From Spectribacter acetivorans (GTDB taxonomy: Bacteria > Pseudomonadota > Gammaproteobacteria > Nevskiales > Salinisphaeraceae), in assembly GCF_031846305.1 (NCBI RefSeq), contig NZ_JAVRHY010000009.1, forward strand, positions 62,001-126,000: 64,000 nt of DNA, written 5' to 3'. Of the stretch, positions 1-8,642 are shown in pieces. A program made the translations under genes and the position numbers. The notes beneath the pieces are model-generated. The model was given only the letters and a program-made list of their open reading frames with translations. It was not told the DNA's origin and did not search any database. The first letter of the stretch is position 1, and the number at the start of each line of letters is the position of its first letter.

Positions 1-2
1 TC

Positions 3-584
3 TGCGTGAACAACGCCAGCGCCATCAACCTGACGGGCACGCTGGACACGCCGATGAAGCGGTACGATCTGATGCACCAGATCAACGCCCGCGGCAGCTT
101 CCTGGTCAGCCAGACCTGCATCCCGCATCTCAAGCAGGCCGCCAATCCGCACGTGCTGAACCTGTCCCCGCCGCTGGATTTCTCGGCAAAGTGGTTCGCG
201 CAGCACGCCGCCTACAGCCTGGCCAAGTACAGCATGAGCGTCTGGGTGCTGGGCATGGCCGAGGAGTTCCGCCGGGATGGCATCGCCTTCAATGCGCTGT
301 GGCCCCGCACCGCGATCGCCACCGCCGCCGTGCGCAACCTGCTGGGCGGGGAGGATATGGTCAACGCCTCGCGCACGCCCGAGATCATGGCCGACGCCGC
401 CCACGAAATCCTGATCCGGCCCAGCCGCGAGTTCAGCGGCAACTTCTGCATCGATGACCAGGTGCTGTTCGACGCCGGCGTCACCGACTTCCGCCAGTAC
501 AAGGTCGACCCGGACGCGCGCGAGCTGGCGCCCGATTTCTTCGTGCCGGATGACAATACCCCGCCGCCGGGGGCCATGGACTGA
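3..584 (+). CDS. SDR-family oxidoreductase, HSDL2-like, 5' truncated by window edge
   Basis: This is the C-terminal part of a short-chain dehydrogenase/reductase. The frame is already open at the first bases and enters at the NNA motif (VNNASAI) that follows the second half of the Rossmann fold, so the real start lies left of the window; a GTG at position 6 is an internal valine codon. The catalytic serine region (VLNLSPP) and the YSLAK motif (YxxxK) are both present. The tail (SGNFCIDDQVL, then FRQY) resembles hydroxysteroid-dehydrogenase-like protein 2 relatives, often annotated as peroxisomal or fatty-acid-associated SDRs. The substrate cannot be told from sequence. It lies just upstream of greB with no clear functional link. 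Confidence 0.85.
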   Translation, partial: CVNNASAINLTGTLDTPMKRYDLMHQINARGSFLVSQTCIPHLKQAANPHVLNLSPPLDFSAKWFAQHAAYSLAKYSMSVWVLGMAEEFRRDGIAFNALWPRTAIATAAVRNLLGGEDMVNASRTPEIMADAAHEILIRPSREFSGNFCIDDQVLFDAGVTDFRQYKVDPDARELAPDFFVPDDNTPPPGAMD

Positions 585-649
585 GCGGCCGAGGCGGCCG
601 TATCTCCCGCTTTGCCGTGGATTCGCCGGTCCTGTGCGGGGGTGGCTAG

Positions 650-1129
650 ATGCCGGCACAACGCGACTACATCACCCGCGCCGGCTGGCAGATGCTCCGG
701 GATGAAGCCGATCACCTGTGGCGCACGCGCCGGCCGGCCGTGGTGCGGGCACTCGCCGATGCCGTCGCCGAGGGGGATCGCTCGGAGAACGCCGAGTACA
801 TCTACCGCAAGAAGGAATTGCGGGAGATCGACCGGCGGCTGCGCTATCTGGGCCGGCGACTTGACCAGCTGGTGGTGGCCGACGCCAGGCCCGATGATCC
901 CGGGCGGGTGTTCTTCGGCGCCCGCGTCACGCTGATCGACGAGGCCGACCACGAACACATCTACCGCATCGTCGGCGCGGACGAGACCGACGCCGCCACC
1001 GGCGCCATCAGTCTGCATTCGCCCGTGGCCCGGGCGCTGCTGGGCCGCACGGTAGGCGACGCGGTGGCCGTCTCGCTACCCGGCGGACAAACCGAGTTCG
1101 AGATTCTCGCCGTGGCATACCCCGGCTGA
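650..1129 (+). CDS. greB: transcription elongation factor GreB
   Basis: This is a GreA/GreB cleavage factor of 159 residues, the usual GreB length. It binds the RNA polymerase secondary channel and stimulates transcript cleavage in backtracked complexes. The N-terminal coiled-coil hairpin spans about residues 5-75, with the conserved acidic tip GDRSENAEY at about 44-52, whose acidic residues help coordinate the catalytic magnesium. The C-terminal FKBP-like domain (FFGARVTLIDE through the SLHSPVARALLG segment, about 85-150) is intact. GreB is preferred over GreA on overall motif and length. The start ATG is preceded by a G-rich stretch. An MFS gene follows 7 bases after the stop, so the two may be co-transcribed. 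Confidence 0.93.
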   Translation: MPAQRDYITRAGWQMLRDEADHLWRTRRPAVVRALADAVAEGDRSENAEYIYRKKELREIDRRLRYLGRRLDQLVVADARPDDPGRVFFGARVTLIDEADHEHIYRIVGADETDAATGAISLHSPVARALLGRTVGDAVAVSLPGGQTEFEILAVAYPG

Positions 1130-1136
1130 CCGGGGC

Positions 1137-2369
1137 ATGGTGACCACCGCCGACAACGTGCTCAGCCTGCCGGCCTTCCGGCGGCTGCTGGTGGCCCGGG
1201 TGGCCGCGACCCTGGCCACCCAGACCCAGGCCGTCGTGGTCGGCTGGCAGCTCTACGGGCTTACCGGGGACCCGATGACCCTGGGCTGGGTCGGGCTGGC
1301 CCAGTTCCTGCCGATGCTCGTTTTCATCCTGCCGGCCGGGGACCTGGCCGACCGGGTCGACCGCCGCCGGCTGCTGGCGGTGAGCTGGACCACCCAGGCG
1401 GTGGCCGGCGCGCTATTCCTGCTGCTGACGCTGAACGCCACAACCAGCGTGCTGCCGTTCTATGCGGTGCTGGTCCTGTTCGGCACCGCCCGGGCGCTGG
1501 CCGCCCCGGCCCTGCCGTCGCTGGTGCCGCTGGTGGTGGGCGAGCGCCTGCTCAGCCGCGCGGTCGCCTGGCACTCCTCGTTCTTCCAGATGGCCATCGT
1601 GGTGGGCCCGGCACTGGGCGGGCTGATCTACCTGCTGGGGCCAGCCGCCGGTTATCTGCTGGCCGCGGTGCTGTTCGCGGTGGCCGGGGTCGCCATTGCC
1701 GGCCTGCCGCTGGCCCGGGCGCAGCAGGCATCCCGCGAGACCGGCAGCGCGGTTCAGCGCTTTCTGGCCGGCGTGGCCTACGTCCGGTCGCGGCCGATGA
1801 TTCTGGGCGCGCTGTCGATGGACCTGTTCGCGGTACTGCTGGGCGGGGCCACCGCTCTGCTGCCGGTCTACGCCGCCGAAATCCTGCACGTGGGGCCGGT
1901 CGGCCTGGGCATGCTGCGCAGCGCGATCGCCCTGGGCGCATTCGTTACCGGCATCTGGCTGGGGCGACGGCCGCTCACGCGCCGTGCCGGCCCGGCGATG
2001 TTCGGGGGCGTGGCCCTGTTCGGGGTGGCGATGATCGTGTTCGGCCTGTCCACCCATTTCTGGCTGTCCTTCGCCGCACTGGCGCTGGCGGGCGCCGCGG
2101 ACATGGTCAGCGTGTTCGTCCGCGCCACGCTGATCCAGATCGCCACCCCCGACGCCATGCGCGGCCGGGTCAGCGCGGTCAGTTCGCTGTTCATCAGCGG
2201 CTCCAACGAACTGGGTGAATTCGAATCCGGCGCGGTGGCGGCCTGGCTGGGTGCGGTGCCGGCGGTGGTGGTCGGCGGCGTCGGCACACTGGCGATCGTG
2301 GGTATCTGGCGCCGGGCATTCCCCGCGCTCTGGCGCATCGACCGGCTGGAGGACTGCCGCGTGCCGTGA
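1137..2369 (+). CDS. MFS transporter, EntS/DHA3-like exporter
   Basis: This is a 410-residue major facilitator superfamily permease of the MFS_3 type, which includes the enterobactin exporter EntS and related drug or metabolite exporters. Twelve hydrophobic segments can be traced. The loop between helices 2 and 3 carries the typical motif A-like DLADRVDRRRLL (about residues 69-80), and TPDAMRGRVSAVSS near residue 340 is characteristic of this subfamily. The gene begins 7 bases after greB stops and ends 7 bases before the convergent tetR gene. Nothing nearby (no siderophore genes) indicates the substrate. EntS itself should not be assumed. Confidence 0.85.
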   Translation: MVTTADNVLSLPAFRRLLVARVAATLATQTQAVVVGWQLYGLTGDPMTLGWVGLAQFLPMLVFILPAGDLADRVDRRRLLAVSWTTQAVAGALFLLLTLNATTSVLPFYAVLVLFGTARALAAPALPSLVPLVVGERLLSRAVAWHSSFFQMAIVVGPALGGLIYLLGPAAGYLLAAVLFAVAGVAIAGLPLARAQQASRETGSAVQRFLAGVAYVRSRPMILGALSMDLFAVLLGGATALLPVYAAEILHVGPVGLGMLRSAIALGAFVTGIWLGRRPLTRRAGPAMFGGVALFGVAMIVFGLSTHFWLSFAALALAGAADMVSVFVRATLIQIATPDAMRGRVSAVSSLFISGSNELGEFESGAVAAWLGAVPAVVVGGVGTLAIVGIWRRAFPALWRIDRLEDCRVP

Positions 2370-2376
2370 CCGACGA

Positions 2377-3036
2377 TCAGCCCGCCCGCAGCCCTTCCAG
2401 CAGCGTCTGCAGCACGCCCTCGACCACGGTTTCCAGCTCGGCCGTTTCGTGGCCGGCGTAACCCGTGCGGTTGTCCAGGTACAGGCTCATCAGCCCGTGA
2501 ATCGCCGCCCACACCACCAGCGCCTGGGACTTGGGATCACGCGGGCGCACCGCGCCGGCGGCCTGGGCGTCGGTGAGTTCGCCGATGAGCACGTCATAGG
2601 CCGCATCGCCGGCCACCGCCAGACTCGGGAACTCGGACTCCTCCGGTGGTTTCTCGGCGTCGAACAGCGGGCCTTCGCAGAAATCCCCGGCGAACATCAG
2701 CCGGTAGAGGCAGGGATGGGTGGCCCCGAACCGGGCATAGGCGCGGCAGCCGGCCAGCAGCCGATTCGCCGGGTCTGTGCCCGCCGCCTGGTTGGCGCGT
2801 TGAATCGTCTTCGCCAGTAGTTTGAAACCCTGTTCAGCCGCTGCGGCCAGCAGCGCCCGCTTGTCGCTGAAATGCCGATAGGGCGCGCTGCGGGACACCC
2901 CGGCCCGCTCGGCCACCCCGCGCAGGGTGACCGCCTCGAGCCCCTCGGCTTCCAGCAGTTCCAGCGCGGCACGCACGCAGGCGTTTTGCAGGTCGCCGTG
3001 GTGATAGGGCCGGGAATCGGTAGCGGCTGCGGTCAT
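2377..3036 (-). CDS. TetR/AcrR-family repressor of the adjacent efflux locus
   Basis: This is a 219-residue TetR-type regulator. The N-terminal helix-turn-helix (residues about 12-60, LRGVAERAGVSRSAPYRHFSDKRALLAAAA) is clear. The C-terminal half resembles the WHG/TetR_C_33-like ligand-binding domains. It is divergent from the adaptor-pump operon that starts at 3117, and the 80-base gap holds a near-perfect operator palindrome at 3057-3073. The simplest reading is a repressor that controls its own gene and the RND pump and is released by a pump substrate. The family and HTH are seen in the sequence; regulation is inferred from position. Confidence 0.88.
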   Translation of the reverse strand: MTAAATDSRPYHHGDLQNACVRAALELLEAEGLEAVTLRGVAERAGVSRSAPYRHFSDKRALLAAAAEQGFKLLAKTIQRANQAAGTDPANRLLAGCRAYARFGATHPCLYRLMFAGDFCEGPLFDAEKPPEESEFPSLAVAGDAAYDVLIGELTDAQAAGAVRPRDPKSQALVVWAAIHGLMSLYLDNRTGYAGHETAELETVVEGVLQTLLEGLRAG

Positions 3037-3056
3037 GGAATAACTCTAAACGGGAG

Positions 3057-3073
3057 TGTTGACAGCGTCAACA
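3057..3073. promoter_or_regulatory. TetR-type operator overlapping a sigma70-like -35
   Basis: TGTTGAC, spacer AGC, GTCAACA form a perfect 7+7 inverted repeat in the tetR/efflux divergent intergenic region. The left arm contains a consensus -35 hexamer TTGACA (3059-3064) for the rightward genes, with a weak AT-rich -10 (around TTAAT, 3081-3085). A repressor bound here would block polymerase access to the efflux promoter. Confidence 0.75.
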
Positions 3074-3116
3074 TGGCATCTTAATGTGGACGCTGATTAC
3101 ATCCAAGGGATCGGCC

Positions 3117-4184
3117 ATGGTCCGTTTGTTCAGCTTGCTTCTGATCCTGCCCCTGGCGGCCTGCGATGCCGTCTCGGCGCCGGACACACCGCCGCCGGCG
3201 GACCAGCCGCATCCGGTGGAAACCGGGCAGGTGCGGGTGATCGACACCGACCGGCAGTTCGCGCTGTCGGGCGTGGTCCGGTCGGCGGACCGGGCGCGGC
3301 TGGCCTTCCAGGTCGGCGGCCGGCTGGTGGAACGCATGGTGGACATCGGTGAGTCGGTGGAGCGTGGCCAGCTGATCGCCCGTCTGGCCCAGCCCGAGCT
3401 GGCCCCGGCCGCGGAGGCCGCTGCCGCGCGCGTCCGGCAGCTGGAAACGCAGACCGCCCAGGCCGAGCGGGATCTCGATCGGGTGAAAAAGCTCAAGACC
3501 GATGCCGCCGCCACCCAGCAGGAACTCGAGTCGGCACAGTCGCGGATGGATGGCCTGCAGGCGTCGCTGGCGCAGGCCAGAGCCGACGCCAGCCGCGCCC
3601 GCCGCCTGCTGGCGGAAACCCGGCTGGAAGCGCCGGTTGCCGGTACCGTGGCCGAAATCCTGGCGCAACCGGGTGAATTCGTATCGCCGGGACAACCAGT
3701 GCTGGCGCTGTCCGGAGACAGCAGTGCTCTGGAAGCGGAAATCGGCCTGCCGGAAAATCTGCTCGGCGAAGTGGCCGTCGGCGACCGCGCCGATCTGGTG
3801 ATGCCCATCATGGGCGGCGAGATCACCGGCCGCGTCACCGAACTGGCGGCCGCCGCGGATGGTGCCGGGCAGCTGTTCCCGGCCGTGCTCACGCTGGACG
3901 ACGCGCCCGACCTGCGGGCCGGCACTACCGTGACCTGGCGCCTGCGCTCGAACCAGCCGGAACGCCTGACCGTGCCGGTATCCGCCATCGCCAGCACCGG
4001 CGGACGCAGCCAGCCGCGGGTATTCCGGGTGGATGAAGATCGGGCCCGCTCGGTGCCGGTCACCCTTGGCGTGGTCGTTGGCGAGCGGGTGGTGGTGGAC
4101 GCCGACCTGTCGCCCGGCGACACCGTGGTCACGCTGGGGCTGGACGGTCTGGTCGACGGCCGCGCCGTCGCGGTCCGGCCATGA
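3117..4184 (+). CDS. RND efflux periplasmic adaptor lipoprotein
   Basis: This is a membrane fusion protein of the HlyD/AcrA type. The ATG at 3117 is chosen because it gives a compact lipoprotein signal (MVRLFSLLLILPLAAC) with lipobox LAAC; an in-frame ATG at 3084 would place an unhelpful extension before it. The mature part has the split lipoyl domain (AFQVGGRLVERMVDIGESVERGQLIARL and APVAGTVAEILAQPGEFV) flanking a coiled-coil hairpin (about residues 100-165), then beta-barrel and membrane-proximal domains. It links the inner-membrane pump to the outer-membrane channel. The pump gene starts 39 bases downstream, so they form one operon, under the palindromic operator at 3057. Confidence 0.92.
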   Translation: MVRLFSLLLILPLAACDAVSAPDTPPPADQPHPVETGQVRVIDTDRQFALSGVVRSADRARLAFQVGGRLVERMVDIGESVERGQLIARLAQPELAPAAEAAAARVRQLETQTAQAERDLDRVKKLKTDAAATQQELESAQSRMDGLQASLAQARADASRARRLLAETRLEAPVAGTVAEILAQPGEFVSPGQPVLALSGDSSALEAEIGLPENLLGEVAVGDRADLVMPIMGGEITGRVTELAAAADGAGQLFPAVLTLDDAPDLRAGTTVTWRLRSNQPERLTVPVSAIASTGGRSQPRVFRVDEDRARSVPVTLGVVVGERVVVDADLSPGDTVVTLGLDGLVDGRAVAVRP

Positions 4185-4223
4185 TCACGGCCGTAAACAT
4201 GACGCCCGGCCGGGGTTGGCATC

Positions 4224-7200
4224 ATGTCTGACCGGCTGCAACGGCTGCTGGCCAACGAGCGGCTGATCTTCACCCTGGTGGCAGTGCTCGCGCTGGCGGG
4301 TCTGGCCGCCTACCTCACCATGGACCGCCAGGAGGATCCGGCCTTCCCCTATCGCGCCGGGCTGATCACTGTCGCGTTCCCGGGCGCCGACCCGGGCCGC
4401 ATCGAGCGGCTGGTGCTCGAACCCATCGAGGAGGAACTGGCCGGGGTCGAGGAAATCGATCACACCGAATCCACCGCCCGCCAGGGCGTGGCCATCGTGC
4501 GCATCGAGCTGCAGGCCTGGGTGTATGACACCGACAGCGCCTGGGACCGGGTACGGGTGGCACTGGACAGCGCGCGCCGCGACTTTCCCGATGGCGTCGC
4601 GGAACCGGCCCTGGAGGATCGCATTGTCACCGCCTCGACCGCGGTGCTGGCCGTCACCGGCAGCGACGACCCGCTGGCACTGGCCGATGCCGCCGAGCGG
4701 TTGAAGTCGCAACTTCTGGACATGCCCGGCGTGTCGTCCATCCGCCTCATCGGCGATCCGGAAGAGCAGATCACCATCGCGCTGAGCGACGCCGCGCTGC
4801 TGCGTAGCGGGCTTACGCCCAACCAGCTGCTGACCCAGCTGCAATCCTCGAACGCGATCATTCCCGGCGGCTCGCTGCGCCTGTCCGGACGATCGCTGAC
4901 CCTGCGGCCGCAAACCGATTACGCCTCGCTGAGCGAGATCCGCGACACCCCGATCACCCTAGCCGGCGGCAACGTGGTACCGCTGGGCACCATCGCCGAG
5001 GTGGTACGCGGCGAGCAGGAACCCCCCGAAGCCCGCGTGCGCTTTGACGGCAAGCGGGCCGTGGGCCTGGACATCAAGGCGGAACGCAACCGCACCAACG
5101 TGGTGAAGTTCGGGCAGGCGCTGCGGGCAGAGGTCGACGAACTGCGGCCGGCCTTCGCGCCGCTGGAAATCCGCGAGATGTTCTACCAGCCCACCTACAC
5201 CGAGTCCCGGCTGGACAACCTGGTGGGCAGCCTGCTGCTGGCGGTGCTGATCATCGTCGGGGTGCTGTTCCTGGGCATGGGGCTGCGGGTGGGTCTGCTG
5301 GTGGCCACCCTGCTGCCGCTGGTCACGCTGTGCGCGCTGGGCATCTACGCCATGGGCGGCGGGGTGCTCCATCAGATCGCCATCATCGGGATGGTAATCG
5401 CGCTGGGCATTCTGGTGGACAACGCCATCGTGATGACCGAGAACATCCAGCACCACCTGAACCGTGGCGCCAGCCGCGCCAGCGCGGCCGCGCAATCGGT
5501 GCGGGAACTGGGCGGCCCGCTGTTCGCCGCCACCGGCACCACACTGGCGGCGTTCGTGCCCATGGCCCTGTCGGAGGGCAACACCGGGGATTTCATCCGG
5601 GCCATGCCCATCCTGATCATGCTCTCGCTGGTGGTCAGCTACGTGTTCGCGATCACCCTGACGCCGGTCACCGCCCGCCGCTTCCTGCGCCGCCAGTCGG
5701 CCGACAAGGAAACCAACGCCCCCATCATGCGGCTGGCCGAACAGCTCAGCCGGATATCCACCGCCCGTCCCTGGTGGATGGCGGCCGGTGGCGCGCTGGT
5801 GGTGGCGGCCGCCTTCGCCAGCGGCGGCATGCTGGATCAGCAGTTCTTCCCCAATGCCGACCGCAACCAGGTGCTGATCGACCTGACCCTGCCGGAAGGC
5901 ACCCACCTGACCCGCACCCGGGAAGTGGCTGCCCGCATGGAGCGCGATCTGCGCCAGCGCGAGGATGTCCACGTGGTGCACAGCTTCGTCGGCTTCGCCG
6001 GCCCCACGTTCTACTACAACCTGCAACGCAGCCCCAGCGCCCCGCAACGGGCCCGGCTGGTGGCCGAAACCGACGGCCTGACCGCCAACCAGGCGGTGAT
6101 CGACTGGGCCCGGACCTACGGCCGCGAGAGCCTGCCCGGGGTGGACGTGGTACCCAGCATCCTGCGCCAGGGCCCGCCGGTGGCCTCGCCGATCGAAATC
6201 CGGGTGTTCAATCCCGATCCCGATCAACTCGCCGCCGCCACCGAGCAGGTATTCGCGGCGGTGCTGGGTGTGTCCGGCGCCCGCGACGTGCGTCAGGACC
6301 TGGGCACCGGCGCCCCGGGCATCGTGTTCGACGTGCATGACCAGGTGGCCCGGCGGCTGGGCATTTCCCGGGTGGATATCGCCCAGGCCCTGCAGGGCCG
6401 CAGCCTCGGCATCAATGTCGGCCAGTACCGGGCGGGCGAGGATCCGGTACCGATCCAGCTACGCAGCCCGCAGGGCCAGCTCTTCCCCCTGCCGGAACTG
6501 GAGACCATCAACGTCTACACCCCGGACGGCCGTGCCGTACCGCTGGCCCAGGTCGCCAGCGCGAGGCTGGCCATGCAGCCGGGGGCCGTCCGGCACTACA
6601 ACCAGCATCGCGTGGCCCGGGTCTACAGCGAACTGGCGGAAGGTTTCGTGTTCAGCGAAGTGGTCGCGCCGGTGCAGGCATCCATCGCCGATCTCGACCT
6701 GCCGCCCGGCACCCGTATCGAGTTCGGCGGCGAAGCCGAAGCCTCGCGCGACGCCAACTCCGCGCTGCTGCAGGCCGCGCCCCTGGGCGTGGGGCTGCTG
6801 CTGTTCTTTCTGCTGCTGCAATTCAACTCGTTCCGCCGCATGGGGCTGGTGCTGCTGACCATTCCCTTCGCGGTGGCCGGCGTGATTCCGGGTCTGCTGC
6901 TGCTGGGCATTCCCTTCGGTTTCCAGCCGCTGCAGGGCATCATCGCGCTGGTGGGGATCGTCGTGAACAACGCCATCGTGCTGATCGACGTGATCGACCA
7001 GCGCCTGGCCCAGGGCGAGGACATCACCACCGCCGTGCGCGACGCCGTGCGGCGACGCACCCGCCCGATCCTGCTGACCACCGCCACCACCATTGCCGGG
7101 CTCCTGCCGCTGGCCCTGTCCGATACCACGCTCTGGCCGCCCATGGCCTGGACCATCATTACCGGGCTGATTGCGTCCACCCTGCTCACCCTGCTGGTGA

Positions 7201-8582
7201 TGCCGGCGCTGTGCCTGCTGCTGCTCGGCCGCCGATCGATGCCGGCGCGCGCCGCAGGCGGCAGCGCGGCCGCGCTGCTGGCCGGTCTCGTGCTCGTAAT
7301 AGCGGTCGCGACGCCGTCAGCCCAGGCTGATGAAATAGACACGGTGGACTTCAACACCGCCGCCCTGGCCGGGGCCAACGAACTGGAAGTGGACGCCCTG
7401 GCCGCCCGCACCCGCGCCGCGCGCGCCGGGGCGAGCGCGGCTTATCGCGATGCGCTCGCCCCCAAGCTGAGCGTGCGGGCCCGGGCCTCGCGATCGGACG
7501 CCACCGGTTCCATCAGTGTCCCCGGGCCGATGGGGCAACAGCGCTTTGAAACCACCGCCCGCGAACAGAGCGAAGCGATCATCGAGATCCGCCAGCCCCT
7601 GCTGCGCCTGGCCGATCAGCTCTACGGCGCCCCGGCCCAGGCGGAAAGCGCCCGGGCCAGCCTGGCGCGGACCGAGAGCCTGAAACTGGCCAACGCCCTG
7701 CGCGCGGCGAGCATTTATCTGGAGGCGCTCCGGCTACAGGCCCGGCTGGATGCCAACACCCGGCTGCGCGACAGCCTGTCGGCGCGGGTGAAACGGGTGG
7801 CCGCCCAGGTCGAGGCCGGGCGGGCGCTGGAAACCGACCGGCTGGATATCGATCTGGCCCTGCAGGAAGCCCGGCGCGAGCAGATACAGCTGACCACCGG
7901 CTACCGCGTGGCCACCACCCGGCTGGCCCGTGCCATGGGTCGCGACGGCCGGGTGGTACCCGCGCCGCTGGACTACACGCCGCCGGCGGTGAATGCAGAC
8001 CCGGAGACACTGCTGGCCGAGGCCATCGACGCCCGCCGCGATCTGGATGCGATCGAACACGACCTCGACGCCGCCCGGCTGCAGACACGCGCCGCCAGCA
8101 GCCGGTGGCTGCCCGAAATCGATGCGGTGGCCAGCCAGACCTGGCGCAGCGGCAACGCCTTCTTTCCCGACGACGAAGGCCGCATCGCAGCCGAGTTGAC
8201 CTGGACCCCGTTTGCCGGCGGCGTGATCGCCGCCCGCCGCGACCAGGCCGAAGCCCAGCGCCAGGCCCTGGACGCCGACCGGCGCGCGTTCATGCACGAA
8301 ATCCGTGTGCAGATCGAGGAACAGCTGGCCGCCATCGACAGCGCCCTGGCACTGGCCGACCTCGCCGAAACCGGACTGTCGAGCGCGCGCAGCCGTCTGA
8401 AGCTGCGCGATGCCCGCTTCCGCGCCGGCCGCGCCACCGCCGACGACGTGGTGGAGGCCGAGGCCGAACTGGCCCGCCAGCAGGCCCGCCGGGCCATCGC
8501 CCGTTACGATCACCTGGAAGCCTGGATCGGCCTGCAGGGAGCCCTGGCGCGCAGCGACTGGGTGACAACGCTGCCGGACTGA
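4224..8582 (+). CDS. RND efflux permease fused in frame to a TolC-like outer-membrane factor
   Basis: This is one uninterrupted 1452-codon reading frame with two complete family parts. Residues about 1-1005 are an RND permease: 12 hydrophobic helices, two large periplasmic loops, and helix 4 with the pair D399-N400 (ILVDNAIVMTEN), where AcrB has two aspartates. Residues about 1006-1035 resemble a signal peptide: RRSMPARA, a hydrophobic core, then PSAQA with a likely signal-peptidase cut before D1036. Residues about 1036-1452 match an outer-membrane efflux protein with long helical repeats (for example RAGRATADDVVEAEAELARQQA). Permease and channel are normally separate genes. An internal ATG at 7239 is in frame but lacks a good ribosome binding site. 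Cleavage after translation, or a lost stop codon, are both possible. Confidence 0.88.
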   Translation: MSDRLQRLLANERLIFTLVAVLALAGLAAYLTMDRQEDPAFPYRAGLITVAFPGADPGRIERLVLEPIEEELAGVEEIDHTESTARQGVAIVRIELQAWVYDTDSAWDRVRVALDSARRDFPDGVAEPALEDRIVTASTAVLAVTGSDDPLALADAAERLKSQLLDMPGVSSIRLIGDPEEQITIALSDAALLRSGLTPNQLLTQLQSSNAIIPGGSLRLSGRSLTLRPQTDYASLSEIRDTPITLAGGNVVPLGTIAEVVRGEQEPPEARVRFDGKRAVGLDIKAERNRTNVVKFGQALRAEVDELRPAFAPLEIREMFYQPTYTESRLDNLVGSLLLAVLIIVGVLFLGMGLRVGLLVATLLPLVTLCALGIYAMGGGVLHQIAIIGMVIALGILVDNAIVMTENIQHHLNRGASRASAAAQSVRELGGPLFAATGTTLAAFVPMALSEGNTGDFIRAMPILIMLSLVVSYVFAITLTPVTARRFLRRQSADKETNAPIMRLAEQLSRISTARPWWMAAGGALVVAAAFASGGMLDQQFFPNADRNQVLIDLTLPEGTHLTRTREVAARMERDLRQREDVHVVHSFVGFAGPTFYYNLQRSPSAPQRARLVAETDGLTANQAVIDWARTYGRESLPGVDVVPSILRQGPPVASPIEIRVFNPDPDQLAAATEQVFAAVLGVSGARDVRQDLGTGAPGIVFDVHDQVARRLGISRVDIAQALQGRSLGINVGQYRAGEDPVPIQLRSPQGQLFPLPELETINVYTPDGRAVPLAQVASARLAMQPGAVRHYNQHRVARVYSELAEGFVFSEVVAPVQASIADLDLPPGTRIEFGGEAEASRDANSALLQAAPLGVGLLLFFLLLQFNSFRRMGLVLLTIPFAVAGVIPGLLLLGIPFGFQPLQGIIALVGIVVNNAIVLIDVIDQRLAQGEDITTAVRDAVRRRTRPILLTTATTIAGLLPLALSDTTLWPPMAWTIITGLIASTLLTLLVMPALCLLLLGRRSMPARAAGGSAAALLAGLVLVIAVATPSAQADEIDTVDFNTAALAGANELEVDALAARTRAARAGASAAYRDALAPKLSVRARASRSDATGSISVPGPMGQQRFETTAREQSEAIIEIRQPLLRLADQLYGAPAQAESARASLARTESLKLANALRAASIYLEALRLQARLDANTRLRDSLSARVKRVAAQVEAGRALETDRLDIDLALQEARREQIQLTTGYRVATTRLARAMGRDGRVVPAPLDYTPPAVNADPETLLAEAIDARRDLDAIEHDLDAARLQTRAASSRWLPEIDAVASQTWRSGNAFFPDDEGRIAAELTWTPFAGGVIAARRDQAEAQRQALDADRRAFMHEIRVQIEEQLAAIDSALALADLAETGLSSARSRLKLRDARFRAGRATADDVVEAEAELARQQARRAIARYDHLEAWIGLQGALARSDWVTTLPD

Positions 8583-8642
8583 CGCCCGAGGGCGTCCCGC
8601 TGTCGTAGTATTGGTGGCCCGGCCCCGGCAACCCGTCACACC

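Noticed and set aside
4959..6338. Minus-strand open frame of 459 codons
   Set aside because: Antisense to the RND part of the fusion gene; no domain, Gly/His-rich.
7201..7340. Separate start of an independent outer-membrane factor gene at 7239
   Set aside because: The ATG at 7239 has no convincing ribosome binding site and there is no stop codon before it; a fusion is the direct reading, though internal initiation cannot be excluded.
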